A stretch of DNA of 64,000 nt from Microbacterium oxydans (GTDB lineage: Bacteria > Actinomycetota > Actinomycetes > Actinomycetales > Microbacteriaceae): assembly GCF_006540085.1 (NCBI RefSeq), contig NZ_BJOG01000008.1, positions 186,001 through 250,000 on the forward strand. Reading direction: 5' to 3'. The notes beneath the pieces are model-generated. The model did no database searches. It had not been told where the DNA came from and saw only the letters and a list, made by a program, of their open reading frames with translations. Numbering within the stretch: the stretch's first letter is position 1; each line of letters starts with the position of its first letter. Both the position numbers and the translations under genes were made by a program. Shown here in pieces: positions 41,699 to 52,000 of the stretch.

Positions 41699-42362
41699 AG
41701 TCCTCCGGGGCGACGCTCCCGTCCTCGTCATCGGCCTCGGCCGGTTCGGTGCCGCCTGCGCCGGTGAGCTCGACCGCCTCGACCGCGAGGTGCTCGCGAT
41801 CGACGACAACCTCGAGCTCGTGCAGAAGTGGTCCGACCGCGTCACGCACACCGTCCAGGCCGACGCCAAGAACATCGACGCCCTGCGGCAGATCGGTGCG
41901 CAGGACTTCCAGGTGGCCGTCGTGGCCGTCGGCTCCTCCATCGAGGCTTCGGTGCTCATCACGGCGAACCTCGTCGACCTCAAGGTCCCGCAGATCTGGG
42001 CCAAGGCGGTCTCGCAGTCGCACGGCAAGATCCTGGCGCGCGTCGGCGCCAACCACGTCATCTACCCCGAGCGCGAGGCCGGCGAGCGCGTCGCGCACCT
42101 CGTCTCCGGGCGCATGCTCGATTTCATCCGCTTCGACGACGACTTCGTGCTCGCCAAGATGTACCCGCCGAAGTTCATCCGCGGCGTCGGCCTAAACGAG
42201 TCCGGCGTGCGCTCGAAGTACAAGGTGACCGTCGTGGGCGTGAAGAGCCCGGGCAAGCCGTTCCGCTACGCCGAGGCGAACACCATCGTGACCAACCACG
42301 ACCTGATCATCGTGTCCGGTACGAACAGCGACATCGAGCGGTTCGCCGGCCTCGACCGCTGA
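41691..42362 (+). CDS. ktrA: KtrA/TrkA-type RCK regulatory subunit
   Basis: Cytoplasmic gating subunit of 223 residues. The RCK_N Rossmann fold (VLVIGLGRFGAACAGEL) binds nucleotide, and the C-terminal RCK_C domain (about 140-220) is present. The start is TTG, with GGAAAGG 7 nt upstream; it overlaps ktrB by 8 bases. KtrA rings open the KtrB channel in response to ATP, and in some species c-di-AMP binds RCK_C. Confidence 0.93.
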   Translation: MVEVLRGDAPVLVIGLGRFGAACAGELDRLDREVLAIDDNLELVQKWSDRVTHTVQADAKNIDALRQIGAQDFQVAVVAVGSSIEASVLITANLVDLKVPQIWAKAVSQSHGKILARVGANHVIYPEREAGERVAHLVSGRMLDFIRFDDDFVLAKMYPPKFIRGVGLNESGVRSKYKVTVVGVKSPGKPFRYAEANTIVTNHDLIIVSGTNSDIERFAGLDR

Positions 42363-42439
42363 CGTCTCCCTCCCGCCTTCCGAGCGACTCCCCCTCGCGG
42401 CGGATGCGCGACGCCCGGCGGCCGTGGTGGGATGGGGCC

Positions 42440-43216
42440 ATGACCGACCCCACAGCGGCCCCGCCCGTCCTCGCCCTTCGCGGGCTTCGCAAGCAGTTCG
42501 GGCAGAAGGTCGCCGTCGACGGTCTGTCCCTCGACGTGCCGCCCGGATCCATGCTGGGCCTGCTCGGGCCGAACGGCGCAGGCAAGACCACGACGCTCGC
42601 GATGGCCACCGGGCTGCTCCGCCCCGATGCCGGCACGGCGTGGGTGCTGGGCGCCGACGTGTGGCAGAGCCCCGCCGAGGCGAAAGCCCGCATGGGTGTG
42701 CTCCCCGACGGCATCCGCATGCTCGATCGTCTCAGTGGAGCAGAGCTGCTGCGATACACCGGACTGCTGCGCGGCATGGCAGAGGCCGACGTCGTCTCGC
42801 GGACGGGTGACCTGCTCGAGGCGCTGGGGCTCGCAGAGGCGCGAGACACCCTCGTCGTGGACTACTCCGCCGGCATGCGCAAGAAGATCGGGCTCGCCTG
42901 CGCGCTGATCCACGCTCCCCGCCTGCTCATCCTGGATGAGCCGCTGGAGGCCGTCGATCCCGTCTCGGGCGAGACGATCCGCCAGATCCTGCGCTCGTTC
43001 GTCAACGGCGGCGGCACCGTGGTGCTGTCGAGCCACGTGATGGAGCTCGTCGAGTCGATGTGCGACCGGGTGGCCATCGTCGCCGAGGGGCGCCTGCTCG
43101 CGCACGGTCCGCTCGACGAGGTGCGAGCCGGACTCTCGCTTCAGCAGCGGTTCCTCACGCTCGTCGGGGCGCACGATCTCGGGACGGAGACGCTCGCATG
43201 GTTGCGCTCCTCGTAA
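42440..43216 (+). CDS. ABC-2 exporter ATP-binding protein
   Basis: ATPase of 258 residues with Walker A GPNGAGKTT, Walker B LLILDEPLEAVDP and H-loop VLSSHVMELVE. The signature motif is degenerate: YSAGMRKKIGLA, as in many ABC-2 exporters. It overlaps the following permease gene. The substrate is unknown; drug or peptide export is common for this type. Confidence 0.9.
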   Translation: MTDPTAAPPVLALRGLRKQFGQKVAVDGLSLDVPPGSMLGLLGPNGAGKTTTLAMATGLLRPDAGTAWVLGADVWQSPAEAKARMGVLPDGIRMLDRLSGAELLRYTGLLRGMAEADVVSRTGDLLEALGLAEARDTLVVDYSAGMRKKIGLACALIHAPRLLILDEPLEAVDPVSGETIRQILRSFVNGGGTVVLSSHVMELVESMCDRVAIVAEGRLLAHGPLDEVRAGLSLQQRFLTLVGAHDLGTETLAWLRSS

Positions 43217-44790
43217 GCCTGCGCTGGCGGCAGCTGCGGCATCAACTGTCGCGGAACCCGTGGATGATCGTCACCCTGATCATCACGGGGATGATCGCCC
43301 TCGGGCTCCTCGCCGGACTCGCTGCGGGTCTGGTCGCTCTGCGCTTCGCCGCACCGGAGGGCGCTGTCACCGCCATCGTGCTCACCGGGTCCGTGCTCGT
43401 CCTCGGATGGTGGATCGGCTCCATCCTGGTCAGCGCCGACGACTCCCTCGCCCCCGAGCGCTTCGCCCTGCTGCCGGTGACCGCCCCCTCCCTGTTGCCG
43501 GGCTTCGTCGTCGCCGGAGCCACGACCATCGGCGGCATCGGGACCACGGTCGCCCTGCTGCTGATGCTCCTCGGCTGGTCGGTGAGCCTTCCCGCACTGC
43601 TCACCGCGGTGATCATGATCCCGGTGGCGGTCGTGACCTGCGTGCTCGGTGCCCGCGTGGTGAGCGGACTGCTCGCCGGATGGCTGGCCCGACGCAGCAC
43701 CCGCGACCTGGTGCTGACCCTCGGGGTGCTGCTCGCCGCCTCGTCCGGCCTCATCCTCAACCTCGGGATCGGGGCGCTCACCACCGTGACGGACGCCGGG
43801 AGTGCCTTCGCCTCGGCTGCCGACATCGCCGCCTGGACGCCGTTCGGCGCCGTGTTCGGGGTGTCGGCATCGGCAGCGCAGGGCGACGTGCTCACCGCGA
43901 CGCTGCGATTGCTGATCGCCCTCGCGACGGTCGTGGTCCTGTGGTGGGCGTCTCAGCGGCTGCTCGCCGCCCGGCTCGTCTCCCCCATCCAGAGCAGCGG
44001 CGGTGGACGGGTGCGCTCCGGCGGTCTGCTCGATCGACTGCTGCCGGCGAACCCGATGGGTGCGATCGCCGCACGATCTCTGCACTACTACCGCCGCGAC
44101 CCGCGGCAGCTCGTCAACATCGTGATGCTCCTGCTGCTGCCCGCGATCTTCATCGGCATCGCGCTCATGAACGGCCTGCAGGAGGAGTCCCTCGGTTTCG
44201 CCCCCGCGATCACACTGATCCCGGCGATCAACGCTCTCCTCGCCGGGACGATCGTGCAGATGTCGATCGCCTATGACAACGATGCCGTCGCGGCGCACAT
44301 CCTCACGGGTGTGTCCGGGGCGGCGGACCGTGCCGGGCGCCTGCTCGGCTTCGGGATGATCGCAGTGCCGGTGACGCTCGCCCTGTGCGTGGCGACCTGC
44401 CTCCTCGCCGGGCGGCCGGATCTGCTCCCCGGCAGCATCGGCGCATCCCTCGGTCTCACGGCGATCGCTGCAGGGGCCGGCGGCTGGGTGGGGAGCTTCC
44501 TTCCGGGCCGTGCGCCCGCTCCGGAAGCCAATCCCTTCGGGCGCGGATCATCCGGCGGGGTGCAGTCGCTGCTCGCGATGATCATCATCGGGCCCATCAC
44601 GCTCGTCCTCGGAGCACCCGCATTCGGGTTCGCCATCGCGGCGATCTGGAGTCCCACGCTCGGCTGGATCAGCCTCGCGTGCGGACTCGCGTTCGGCGGC
44701 CTCGCGCTCTGGGGAGGGACCGTGCTGGGCGGGAAGATCCTGGATCGCCGCTGGCCCGAGGTGCTCGCCGACGTGTCCAGCGAGAGTTGA
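43198..44790 (+). CDS. ABC-2 exporter membrane protein
   Basis: Membrane protein of 530 residues with about twelve hydrophobic segments and no soluble domain. The N terminus (LVSLRWRQLRHQLSRNPWMIVTLI) is typical of large ABC-2-type export permeases. Its start overlaps the ATPase gene by 19 bases, so they form one transporter. The ligand is unknown. Confidence 0.85.
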   Translation: MVALLVSLRWRQLRHQLSRNPWMIVTLIITGMIALGLLAGLAAGLVALRFAAPEGAVTAIVLTGSVLVLGWWIGSILVSADDSLAPERFALLPVTAPSLLPGFVVAGATTIGGIGTTVALLLMLLGWSVSLPALLTAVIMIPVAVVTCVLGARVVSGLLAGWLARRSTRDLVLTLGVLLAASSGLILNLGIGALTTVTDAGSAFASAADIAAWTPFGAVFGVSASAAQGDVLTATLRLLIALATVVVLWWASQRLLAARLVSPIQSSGGGRVRSGGLLDRLLPANPMGAIAARSLHYYRRDPRQLVNIVMLLLLPAIFIGIALMNGLQEESLGFAPAITLIPAINALLAGTIVQMSIAYDNDAVAAHILTGVSGAADRAGRLLGFGMIAVPVTLALCVATCLLAGRPDLLPGSIGASLGLTAIAAGAGGWVGSFLPGRAPAPEANPFGRGSSGGVQSLLAMIIIGPITLVLGAPAFGFAIAAIWSPTLGWISLACGLAFGGLALWGGTVLGGKILDRRWPEVLADVSSES

Positions 44791-44859
44791 GCGCGGACGG
44801 ATCCCACGCGACACGCAGGCCCCGGGCGCCAGGCCTCCCGCGACATCAGGCCCGACGGG

Positions 44860-45147
44860 TCAGGCGTCGATGTCGAGGACGACCTCGATCACGTCGTCCA
44901 CCCCGAGGCCCTCGCCGTCCTGCAGCGTCTTCTTGATCGGCACGATGTAGCCGCCGTCCTTCGGCCACAGGGCCGTGGCCACGGTGGTGGTGCCTACGGA
45001 AACCCTGGCCGGGATCATGCCCCAGCCATAGGTCACGACAGAGGCGATCTCGTGGATCATCTCGCTCTCGGCAGGCGGCACGGTGACGAAGTGGAAAGGC
45101 GCGGGCCCGCGCCAGTACCAGATGGGTCCCTCGATCCTCAGCCGCAT
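44860..45147 (-). CDS. DUF1905 family protein
   Basis: Protein of 95 residues with the DUF1905 barrel-like pattern: GPIWYWRGPAPFHFVTVP, YGWGMIPARVSVG, WPKDGGYIVPIKKTLQ and GDDVIEVVLDID-like ending. The function is unknown. It starts 3 bases after the proC stop on the same strand, so it is probably co-translated with proC. Confidence 0.87.
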   Translation of the reverse strand: MRLRIEGPIWYWRGPAPFHFVTVPPAESEMIHEIASVVTYGWGMIPARVSVGTTTVATALWPKDGGYIVPIKKTLQDGEGLGVDDVIEVVLDIDA

Positions 45148-45150
45148 GGT

Positions 45151-45990
45151 TCAGGCTCCGGCGGCGAGCTCCTTGGCACGCGCGAGTGCGGCATCCGCAG
45201 CCTCCGCGAAGGTGCGATCGAGGCGTGCTTCCTGCAGCACGGCGACCGCCCGTTCCGTCGTCCCCTTCGGGCTCGTGACCCGACGACGCAGCTCTGCAGG
45301 AGCCTCGCCGGAGGCGTCGAGCAGGGCCGTCGCCCCGATGAACGTCTGCTCGACCATGAGCCGCGCATCCGCATCGGTGAAGCCCATGCCGACGGCGGCC
45401 TTCGTGAGCTCCTCGATCAGCAGGTACACGTAGGCCGGTCCCGATCCCGAGATCGTGGACAGCGCGTCGATCTGCGACTCGGGAACCTCGACGACGGCGC
45501 CGACGGTCTCGAACAGACGACGGACGAGGGCGATGTCTTCGGCGGGAACCGCGGCACCGGCGGCGAGCCCCGTCACTCCCTTGCGCACCGTCGACGGGGT
45601 GTTCGGCATCGAGCGGATCACCCTCGCCTCCGAACCCAGCACATCGGCGAAGGTCTGCAGCGTGACCCCGGCGGCGACGCTCACCACGATCGCATCAGCG
45701 GCGAGGTGCGGGGCGATCTCGCGGAGCAGGTCCGGCACCATCGCCGGCTTCACGCCGACGAGCACGATCCGCGCACCGGCAGCCGCCTCGACGTTGCCCT
45801 CCGGCCGATCGGCGAGCGCGATGCTGGTGACCCCGTCGAGGCCGGCGAACGCCTCTGCCTTCTCCGCCGTGCGGTTCGTCGCGGTGATCCCGCCATCGAT
45901 GCGGACACCCGAGGCGACCACTCCGCGGAGGATCGCACCGCCCATCGAGCCGGCACCGAGGAAAGCGAGCGAAGGAAGCGAGTCAGACAT
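45151..45990 (-). CDS. proC: Pyrroline-5-carboxylate reductase
   Basis: Last enzyme of proline synthesis, 279 residues. The N-terminal NAD(P)-binding motif FLGAGSMGGAIL, the middle VSVAAGVTL and RSMPNTPSTVRKGVTGL (substrate region), and the C-terminal dimer domain with SGSGPAYVYLLIEELTKAAVGMGF are all present. TAGGAT lies 6 nt before the ATG, so it is probably leaderless. Confidence 0.96.
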   Translation of the reverse strand: MSDSLPSLAFLGAGSMGGAILRGVVASGVRIDGGITATNRTAEKAEAFAGLDGVTSIALADRPEGNVEAAAGARIVLVGVKPAMVPDLLREIAPHLAADAIVVSVAAGVTLQTFADVLGSEARVIRSMPNTPSTVRKGVTGLAAGAAVPAEDIALVRRLFETVGAVVEVPESQIDALSTISGSGPAYVYLLIEELTKAAVGMGFTDADARLMVEQTFIGATALLDASGEAPAELRRRVTSPKGTTERAVAVLQEARLDRTFAEAADAALARAKELAAGA

Positions 45991-45996
45991 GTCGTC

Positions 45997-46002
45997 ATCC
46001 TA
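45997..46002 (-). promoter_or_regulatory. Candidate -10 box (TAGGAT) of proC
   Basis: Minus-strand TAGGAT, 6 nt, proC ATG. Confidence 0.5.
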
Positions 46003-46037
46003 CGGCGGGCACTCCGACATCCCCGGGCGGGCGGTTC

Positions 46038-46043
46038 TAGACT
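46038..46043 (+). promoter_or_regulatory. Candidate -10 box (TAGACT) of the CDF gene
   Basis: TAGACT, 6 nt, then the ATG of the cation transporter. Together with the proC box this makes a 59-base divergent promoter region with two leaderless starts. Confidence 0.5.
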
Positions 46044-46049
46044 CGTCCC

Positions 46050-47021
46050 ATGAGTGCATCCGGAGGCAACAAGGCCATCGTCGCGGCGTTCCTGGCGAAC
46101 ATGGGAATCGCCCTCGCGAAGTTCATCGCCTGGGCACTCTCCGGCTCCGCCTCGATGCTCGCCGAGGCCATCCACTCCGTCGCGGACTCCGGCAACCAGC
46201 TGCTCCTGATGTTGGGCGGACGCAAGGCTCGGCGCGAGGCCGACCGCGCGCACCCGTTCGGCTACGGTCGCGAGCGCTACGTCTACGCGTTCGTCGTGTC
46301 GATCATCCTGTTCTCGGTCGGCGGTCTCTTCGCGATCTACGAGGGCGTCGAGAAGCTCACGAATCCGCATGAGCTCGACAAGACGTGGTGGTGGCTTCCG
46401 CTCGTGGTGCTCGTCATCGCGATCGGGCTCGAGTCGTTCTCGTTGCGCACAGCCGTGCGGGAGAGCAACCTCGTGCGGGAGAAGGGGCAGTCGTGGGTGT
46501 CGTTCGTGCGCCGCTCCAAGGCACCCGAGCTCCCCGTCGTGCTGCTGGAGGACGTGGGCGCCCTGACCGGCCTCACGTTCGCCCTGCTCGGCGTCGGCCT
46601 CACGCTGCTCACCGGCAATCCGATGTTCGACGCACTCGGCACCGTGATGATCGGTGTGCTGCTGGTGCTGATCGCGATCGTGCTGGGTGTCGAGACGAAG
46701 AGCCTCCTGGTCGGCGAGGGCGCCACCCAGGCCGACCACGACCGCATCGTGGATGCGATCAACGCCGGCGACGAGATCGAGAAGATCATCCACATGAAGA
46801 CCCTCTACCTCGGCCCGGACGAGCTGATGGTGGCGGCAAAGATCGCCCTCAACGCGGACAAGCCGCTGCGGGAGGCCGCCGACGACATCGACGCGATCGA
46901 GGCTCGGATCAGGGAGGCCGTGCCTGTCGCGCGGGTCGTCTACATCGAGCCCGACGTCTACCGCCCCGCGATCGACCCGGAGCCCTCGACCGACGTCTTC
47001 GTGCTGAAGTCGTCGGACTGA
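46050..47021 (+). CDS. Cation diffusion facilitator family transporter
   Basis: Metal/proton antiporter of 323 residues with six helices and a C-terminal cytoplasmic domain. Helix 2 carries the metal-site motif HSVADSGNQ (H-x3-D) and helix 5 has the second metal-site Asp in LEDVGAL. The family usually exports zinc, iron or manganese; the exact metal is not predictable by eye. The N-terminal ISASGGNKAIVAAF-type start is normal for this actinobacterial branch. Confidence 0.92.
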   Translation: MSASGGNKAIVAAFLANMGIALAKFIAWALSGSASMLAEAIHSVADSGNQLLLMLGGRKARREADRAHPFGYGRERYVYAFVVSIILFSVGGLFAIYEGVEKLTNPHELDKTWWWLPLVVLVIAIGLESFSLRTAVRESNLVREKGQSWVSFVRRSKAPELPVVLLEDVGALTGLTFALLGVGLTLLTGNPMFDALGTVMIGVLLVLIAIVLGVETKSLLVGEGATQADHDRIVDAINAGDEIEKIIHMKTLYLGPDELMVAAKIALNADKPLREAADDIDAIEARIREAVPVARVVYIEPDVYRPAIDPEPSTDVFVLKSSD

Positions 47022-47034
47022 ACGGGGACCGCGT

Positions 47035-47490
47035 TCAGCGCCGCTGCTCGAAGAACGAACGCAGCAGCGCGGTCGCAGCCTCAGCCTCGACGCCGCCGAC
47101 CACCTCGGCACGATAGGGCAACCGTCGATCGCGCAGCACGTCGTACATCGATCCGGCAGCACCGGCCTTGTCGTCCCATGCTCCGAACACCACGCGACTG
47201 ATGCGTGCCTGCAGGACGGCGCCGGCGCACATGATGCAGGGTTCGAGGGTCACCACGAGTGTGTGCTGCTCGAGATTCCAGGACCCGACCGCTGCCGCCG
47301 CGCGACGGAGCGCCTCGACCTCGGCGTGCCCCGTCGGGTCGTGGGTCTCCTCGCGAGTGTTGCGTCCCTCCGCGATGATCCGGCCTTCGGGATCGAGGAC
47401 CACCGCTCCGACCGGGATCTCGGATGCCATGGCCGCTTCGCTGGCGAGCTCGAGGGCACGCGTCATCGCGCGTCGGTCGGCTGCGGTCAT
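47035..47490 (-). CDS. tadA: tRNA adenosine(34) deaminase
   Basis: Zinc deaminase of 151 residues making inosine at the wobble position of tRNA-Arg(ACG). The catalytic motif HAE (His55, Glu57) and zinc ligands PCIMC (Cys85, Cys88) are complete, and [16 protein letters not shown] is typical of TadA. TAGGCT lies 6 nt before the ATG. Confidence 0.94.
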   Translation of the reverse strand: MTAADRRAMTRALELASEAAMASEIPVGAVVLDPEGRIIAEGRNTREETHDPTGHAEVEALRRAAAAVGSWNLEQHTLVVTLEPCIMCAGAVLQARISRVVFGAWDDKAGAAGSMYDVLRDRRLPYRAEVVGGVEAEAATALLRSFFEQRR

Positions 47491-47496
47491 GCGTCG

Positions 47497-47502
47497 AGCC
47501 TA
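47497..47502 (-). promoter_or_regulatory. Candidate -10 box (TAGGCT) of tadA
   Basis: Minus-strand TAGGCT, 6 nt, tadA ATG; no Shine-Dalgarno. Confidence 0.5.
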
Positions 47503-47558
47503 CGACAGCCGTCGAGCCCGGCCGGAGTCCCGATGTCGTGCCTGACCGCGTGGCGCAT

Positions 47559-47564
47559 TACCCT
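47559..47564 (+). promoter_or_regulatory. Candidate -10 box (TACCCT) of upp
   Basis: TACCCT, 6 nt, upp ATG. Confidence 0.45.
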
Positions 47565-47570
47565 GTATTC

Positions 47571-48203
47571 ATGCGTGTTCACGTGGCCGACCACCCTCTC
47601 ATCACTCACAAGCTCTCGGTGCTGCGCGATGCGCGCACACCCTCACCGGTGTTCCGGCAGCTCACGGAGGAGCTCGTGACACTGCTCGCGTACGAGGCGA
47701 CCCGCAACGTGAAGGTCAGCCCGATCGAGATCACGACTCCGGTGACCACCACGACGGGTGTGAAGATCTCGGAGCCCCGCCCCATCGTGGTGCCGATCCT
47801 GCGCGCCGGTCTCGGCATGCTCGAAGGCCTCGTGAAGCTGCTTCCGACGGCTGAAGTCGGCTTCCTCGGCATGGTGCGCGATGAGACCACCTTCGAGCCG
47901 ACCACCTATGCCGAGCGGTTGCCCGACGACCTGAGCGACCGCCAGTGCTTCGCGATCGACCCCATGCTGGCGACCGGTGGTTCGCTCGCCGCCGCGATCC
48001 AGTTCCTGTTCGACCGCGGCGCCAAGGATGTCACGGCCATCTGCCTGCTCGGCACTCCCGAAGGCGTCGCCGCGATCGAGGCGATGGCCGGCGACCGCGA
48101 CGTGACCCTCGTGCTCGGCGCGCTCGACGAGCGTCTCGACGAGAAGGGCTACATCGTGCCCGGCCTCGGCGACGCGGGCGACCGGCTCTACGGCACGGTC
48201 TGA
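47571..48203 (+). CDS. upp: Uracil phosphoribosyltransferase
   Basis: Pyrimidine-salvage enzyme of 210 residues converting uracil and PRPP to UMP. It has the conserved [13 protein letters not shown], the PRPP-binding loop [16 protein letters not shown] and the C-terminal uracil-binding [19 protein letters not shown] 47571 is chosen because the extension overlaps the divergent tadA gene and lacks family similarity. Confidence 0.97.
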   Translation: MRVHVADHPLITHKLSVLRDARTPSPVFRQLTEELVTLLAYEATRNVKVSPIEITTPVTTTTGVKISEPRPIVVPILRAGLGMLEGLVKLLPTAEVGFLGMVRDETTFEPTTYAERLPDDLSDRQCFAIDPMLATGGSLAAAIQFLFDRGAKDVTAICLLGTPEGVAAIEAMAGDRDVTLVLGALDERLDEKGYIVPGLGDAGDRLYGTV

Positions 48204-48242
48204 TCCTCGGCAGCGTACGACCTCTTCGGTGCGTCTTCCGCC

Positions 48243-49016
48243 TCAGATGGTGAGGCAGTAGGCGCGCTCATCTCGGTGGTGAGTGAAGCCCGCGCGGGCG
48301 AGGATGGGCGCTGACGTCGAGACGCGACCCTTCACCAGGGCCGTCTTCGCTCCCCATGCCGCACCCTGCCGCAGTCTCTCGGCCAGCACTGCGCGGTAGG
48401 CGCCGCGACCGCGGTGGCTCTCCAGTGTGGATGCGCCCCAGAGCCGCACGAACCCGTCCTCGATCGTGCATCCTCCGGTGCTGACGGCGCGTCCATCGAT
48501 GCGCGCGAGCACACGGAACCCGGTCTGCGCCTCGAGCGCCGCGGACACCTCGTCGAGTTCGGCCCGGAGACCCTCCTCATCGAGGGGCTGCTGGTGCCAC
48601 ACGGGCACATTGACGCCGTCGAGGTCGCGTACCTGATCGAGGGTACGCACGATCTCGGTGGACACGTCGGACGGCACCTCGACCTCCACTTCGTCGACGG
48701 GTCGTGCGAACACCGCCACCGTATCGATGTGCTCTGCCCCGCGTCGCCGAAGCTCGTCCTCGACGTCGGGCCGATCGGAAGGATTCGTCCAGAACGTGAA
48801 CTGCGAGGCGCCCCATGCTCTCGTCCGCGCCAGTGCGCCATCCACCACGTCGACGGCCGACAGCGCGGAGTCGACCTGCGAACCTCGCACTCCCCCGCCG
48901 AACCGTGCAGGATCCCGCACGAGGAGCAGATGCTCGCGCTCGTGCTCACTGTCGCGGGGAAACCACACCCACGCTGCCGCGGCGCGCATGATCTGGTCGG
49001 TGGTGTGGGCGCTCAC
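48243..49016 (-). CDS. GNAT-family acetyltransferase
   Basis: Protein of 257 residues with a C-terminal GNAT domain: GRAVSTGGCTIEDGFVRLWGASTLESHRGRGAYRAVLAERL (the acetyl-CoA loop is HRGRGAYRA), then KGRVSTSAPILARAGFTHH. The N-terminal ~100 residues may be a second, degenerate GNAT-like half. Its GTG overlaps the stop of the nuclease-helicase gene (GTGA), so it is translated with it. A functional link is possible but unproven. Confidence 0.85.
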   Translation of the reverse strand: MSAHTTDQIMRAAAAWVWFPRDSEHEREHLLLVRDPARFGGGVRGSQVDSALSAVDVVDGALARTRAWGASQFTFWTNPSDRPDVEDELRRRGAEHIDTVAVFARPVDEVEVEVPSDVSTEIVRTLDQVRDLDGVNVPVWHQQPLDEEGLRAELDEVSAALEAQTGFRVLARIDGRAVSTGGCTIEDGFVRLWGASTLESHRGRGAYRAVLAERLRQGAAWGAKTALVKGRVSTSAPILARAGFTHHRDERAYCLTI

Positions 49017-52000
49017 TCCGCCGCTCCGACGAGCCGGGCGAACGCGCTGAGCCTGGCGACGCCCTCCGGCGTATACGGCAGGTCGTCGAGCAGCGCGGGC
49101 GAGTGGATCAGGTAGGCGACGACCTGTGCCCGGGAGATCGCGACGTTGAGGCGGTTCTGGAGCAGCAGGAACTCCGGACCGCGCGGCGCATCCCGACCGC
49201 TCGACGCCGCGAGCGAGGTGATGGAGACCACTGCCTCCTTGCCCTGGAAGTTGTCGACCGTGCCGACAGGGACGTCGGGGAAGCCGGCGTCGGCGAGCGC
49301 GTCGAGCACCAGCTGACGCTGCGCGTTGTAGGGCGTGACCACGATGATGTCGGACTGCGCGAGTGGTCGCGTCGACGCCTCGGGGTCGTTGTCGGTGAAG
49401 ACCCGGCCGACCAGATCGGCGACCAGGCGGACGACCTCTGCCGCTTCCTCGGGCGATTGCGTCGCGTTTCCGCGGTGGCGCAGCGGGACGACATGGAGAC
49501 CCGCGTCGACACCCTCGAGCGACCGGAGTTCGGTTCCGGGAGCCGAGGCGAGCTGTCCCGCGTAGGCGAGCTTCGACACCGGAGCGGCCACGAAGGGGTG
49601 CATCCGCCACGACCGAGCGAGGAAGTAGCCGTACTCGGGCCGCACGACCGGATCGCCGTCCATCACCCAGCCGAGAGCGGACGTGTCCACCGGTTCGGGG
49701 TGGGCGCCCTGGCTCACCTGCGGGAGCTGCTGCGGGTCGCCGAGGAGCAGCAACCGTTTCGCTCCGGCCGCGACCGCGATCGTCGAGGCGAGCGAGAACT
49801 GCCCCGCCTCGTCGATCACGAGGAGATCGAGCCCGGCCCGTTCGACGCGCTGGGTGTTGCTGAAGTCCCAGGCCGTACCGCCCACGACCGCGCCCTCACC
49901 GGCGTGCTCGGCGAGGAAGGAGGCCATGCCGTTCTTCGGGATCACGGTGTATGACGGGTCCGCATCGGGATCCTTCGGCGCCTTCGCCACCTGGGCGGGC
50001 GAGACGCCGTCGGCGACGATCCGCTCGAGAAGCGTGTCGATGATGGCGTGCGACTGCGCCACGACGCCGACCTTGAAGCCGTGCTCGTTGACCAGACGCG
50101 CGATCACGCGCGAACCCGTGTAGGTCTTCCCCGTCCCCGGAGGGCCCTGCACGGCGAGGTAGCTGTGATCGAGGTCGAGCACTCCGCGCACGATCGCATC
50201 GATCGTGTCATCACCTGCTTCCGGGAGCGCGCCGCCCGAGAAGGTGCGCGGGGGCAGTCGGCGCAGGATGTCGGTGGCCGCATCCTGGGGGAAGCCCGGC
50301 GCGGCCAGGTGCACCGCGTCGGCCCACTCGTCGATCGCGCCCTGCAGCGACACCACCCGAGGCGGAGCCGCCGGAGTGAGCGCAAGCGGCAGCTCATCCC
50401 AGGTCTGTCCCTGCACAGCCGCTTCTGTGACGAGGTAGCCGTCGTCGAGCACCTCGGCGATCGTGACCGTGTGCGGTACGTGGACGGCGCGTGAGGGCAC
50501 CTCGGTGTCGAACGGGGCTGGCACCTCGTACAGCGCGAACGGCTGGGCACCGGGACCGAGCGTGGTGCCGGGTGACACCTCGCCGCGGATCTCGATGTCC
50601 CTGGACATCACTCTCCGCCCCTCGATGATGCTCCACTCCCGGACGACCGATGACGACGGACGGTCTACCCGCACCACATCACGCGTGCCGTCCCACATCG
50701 TGACCGGTTCGCGCAGCCTCTGGAAGTGCGACACCCAGAAGCTCTTCGCTTCACGGGGGAAGTAGTCGATGGCCGCGGCCGCGATGCGGTGCACCTGTCC
50801 GTCGCCGCCTGCCTCCACGGCGCGCTCCGCATCGGCGAGGAGCGCGACCGATCGGGGAGACGGCTCATAGATGACCTCGTCCGCGTCGTCGGGGGGCGCC
50901 GGCGTGACGCCCTTCTCCCTCGCGATGTCGATCAGCCAGTTGCGCAGGCGCCGTGTCGAGACGCAGTCGTAGCGGTTGTAGTCGGCGAGGTCGGCGAGGA
51001 CCGCGTCTGCTTCGGACCGCTGCCCGGCCGCGGCGAGCTCGCGGGCCGCGACGTACTGCACGATCGAGTCGTCACCCTTCTGCACGTCGCTCGTCCGGAC
51101 GTCGTCGCCCATGTAGAGCGGCTCGAGCTTCTTGATCGAGTACGACCGGGAGCCCACCCTGACCGTCCGCAGCACGAGCGGATACAGATCGACGAACACC
51201 CCTTCACGGAGCAGCCGATCGACCTCGCCCTCGCGCACTCCGTGCCGCGCTGCCATGGCCACGAGATGCGAGGTCTCGTACGGGGCATAGTGATAGATGT
51301 GCATTCCCGGATGCGCCGCTCTGCGGGCATTGACGAAGTCGAGGAACGTCTCTAGCGCCCGCTTCTCTTCGGCGAACGTATGCGCCCACAGTGCCGAGTA
51401 CTGGTCGGCGTTGTCCACCCAACCGAAGAGGTAGTCGATCCCCCAGTGCGCCTCGCCGTCGGGAGCAGGCTCGGTGTACAGCGGGTCGCCCTCGAAATCG
51501 AAGAAGATGTCGCCGTGGCTGGGGAGCGGGAGCGTGTGGATGGCCTGCGCGTAGTGCACGTCGAAGGTCGGCACACCCTCGGTGTCAGCCCGCAGCTGCA
51601 GGCGGGCCTGGGCACGGAGCGTCTCGAACGTATCGGCGTTCATCCCCGTCGGCGCCTCGATCGCGCCGGCCAGGGCGTCGATCGTCTCGATGCCTGCAGC
51701 CCGGAGCCGAGCTCGCTGCACCGGACGCATCCGCGCCACCATCAGCAGGTCCCGGTGTGCGAGCACCTGCTCCTCGCAGGTCGCGCAGCGCCCGCAGGCG
51801 ACCACCTGGAGGTCACCGCGATCGTCGCCCCAGGCCAGAGGAGCGCCCGCGGCGCCGTCGGCGATGCGGCGATCCGCGATGAGGGCGCGCAACCTTGCCC
51901 TGCGCACCTGGAACAACGGGAGCAGATCGTCGACGGCGTGCGTGCTGAGCGTGCCGTCTCCGAGGATCAGGTCTACCTCGTCGGAACGGGGGATCCGCAG

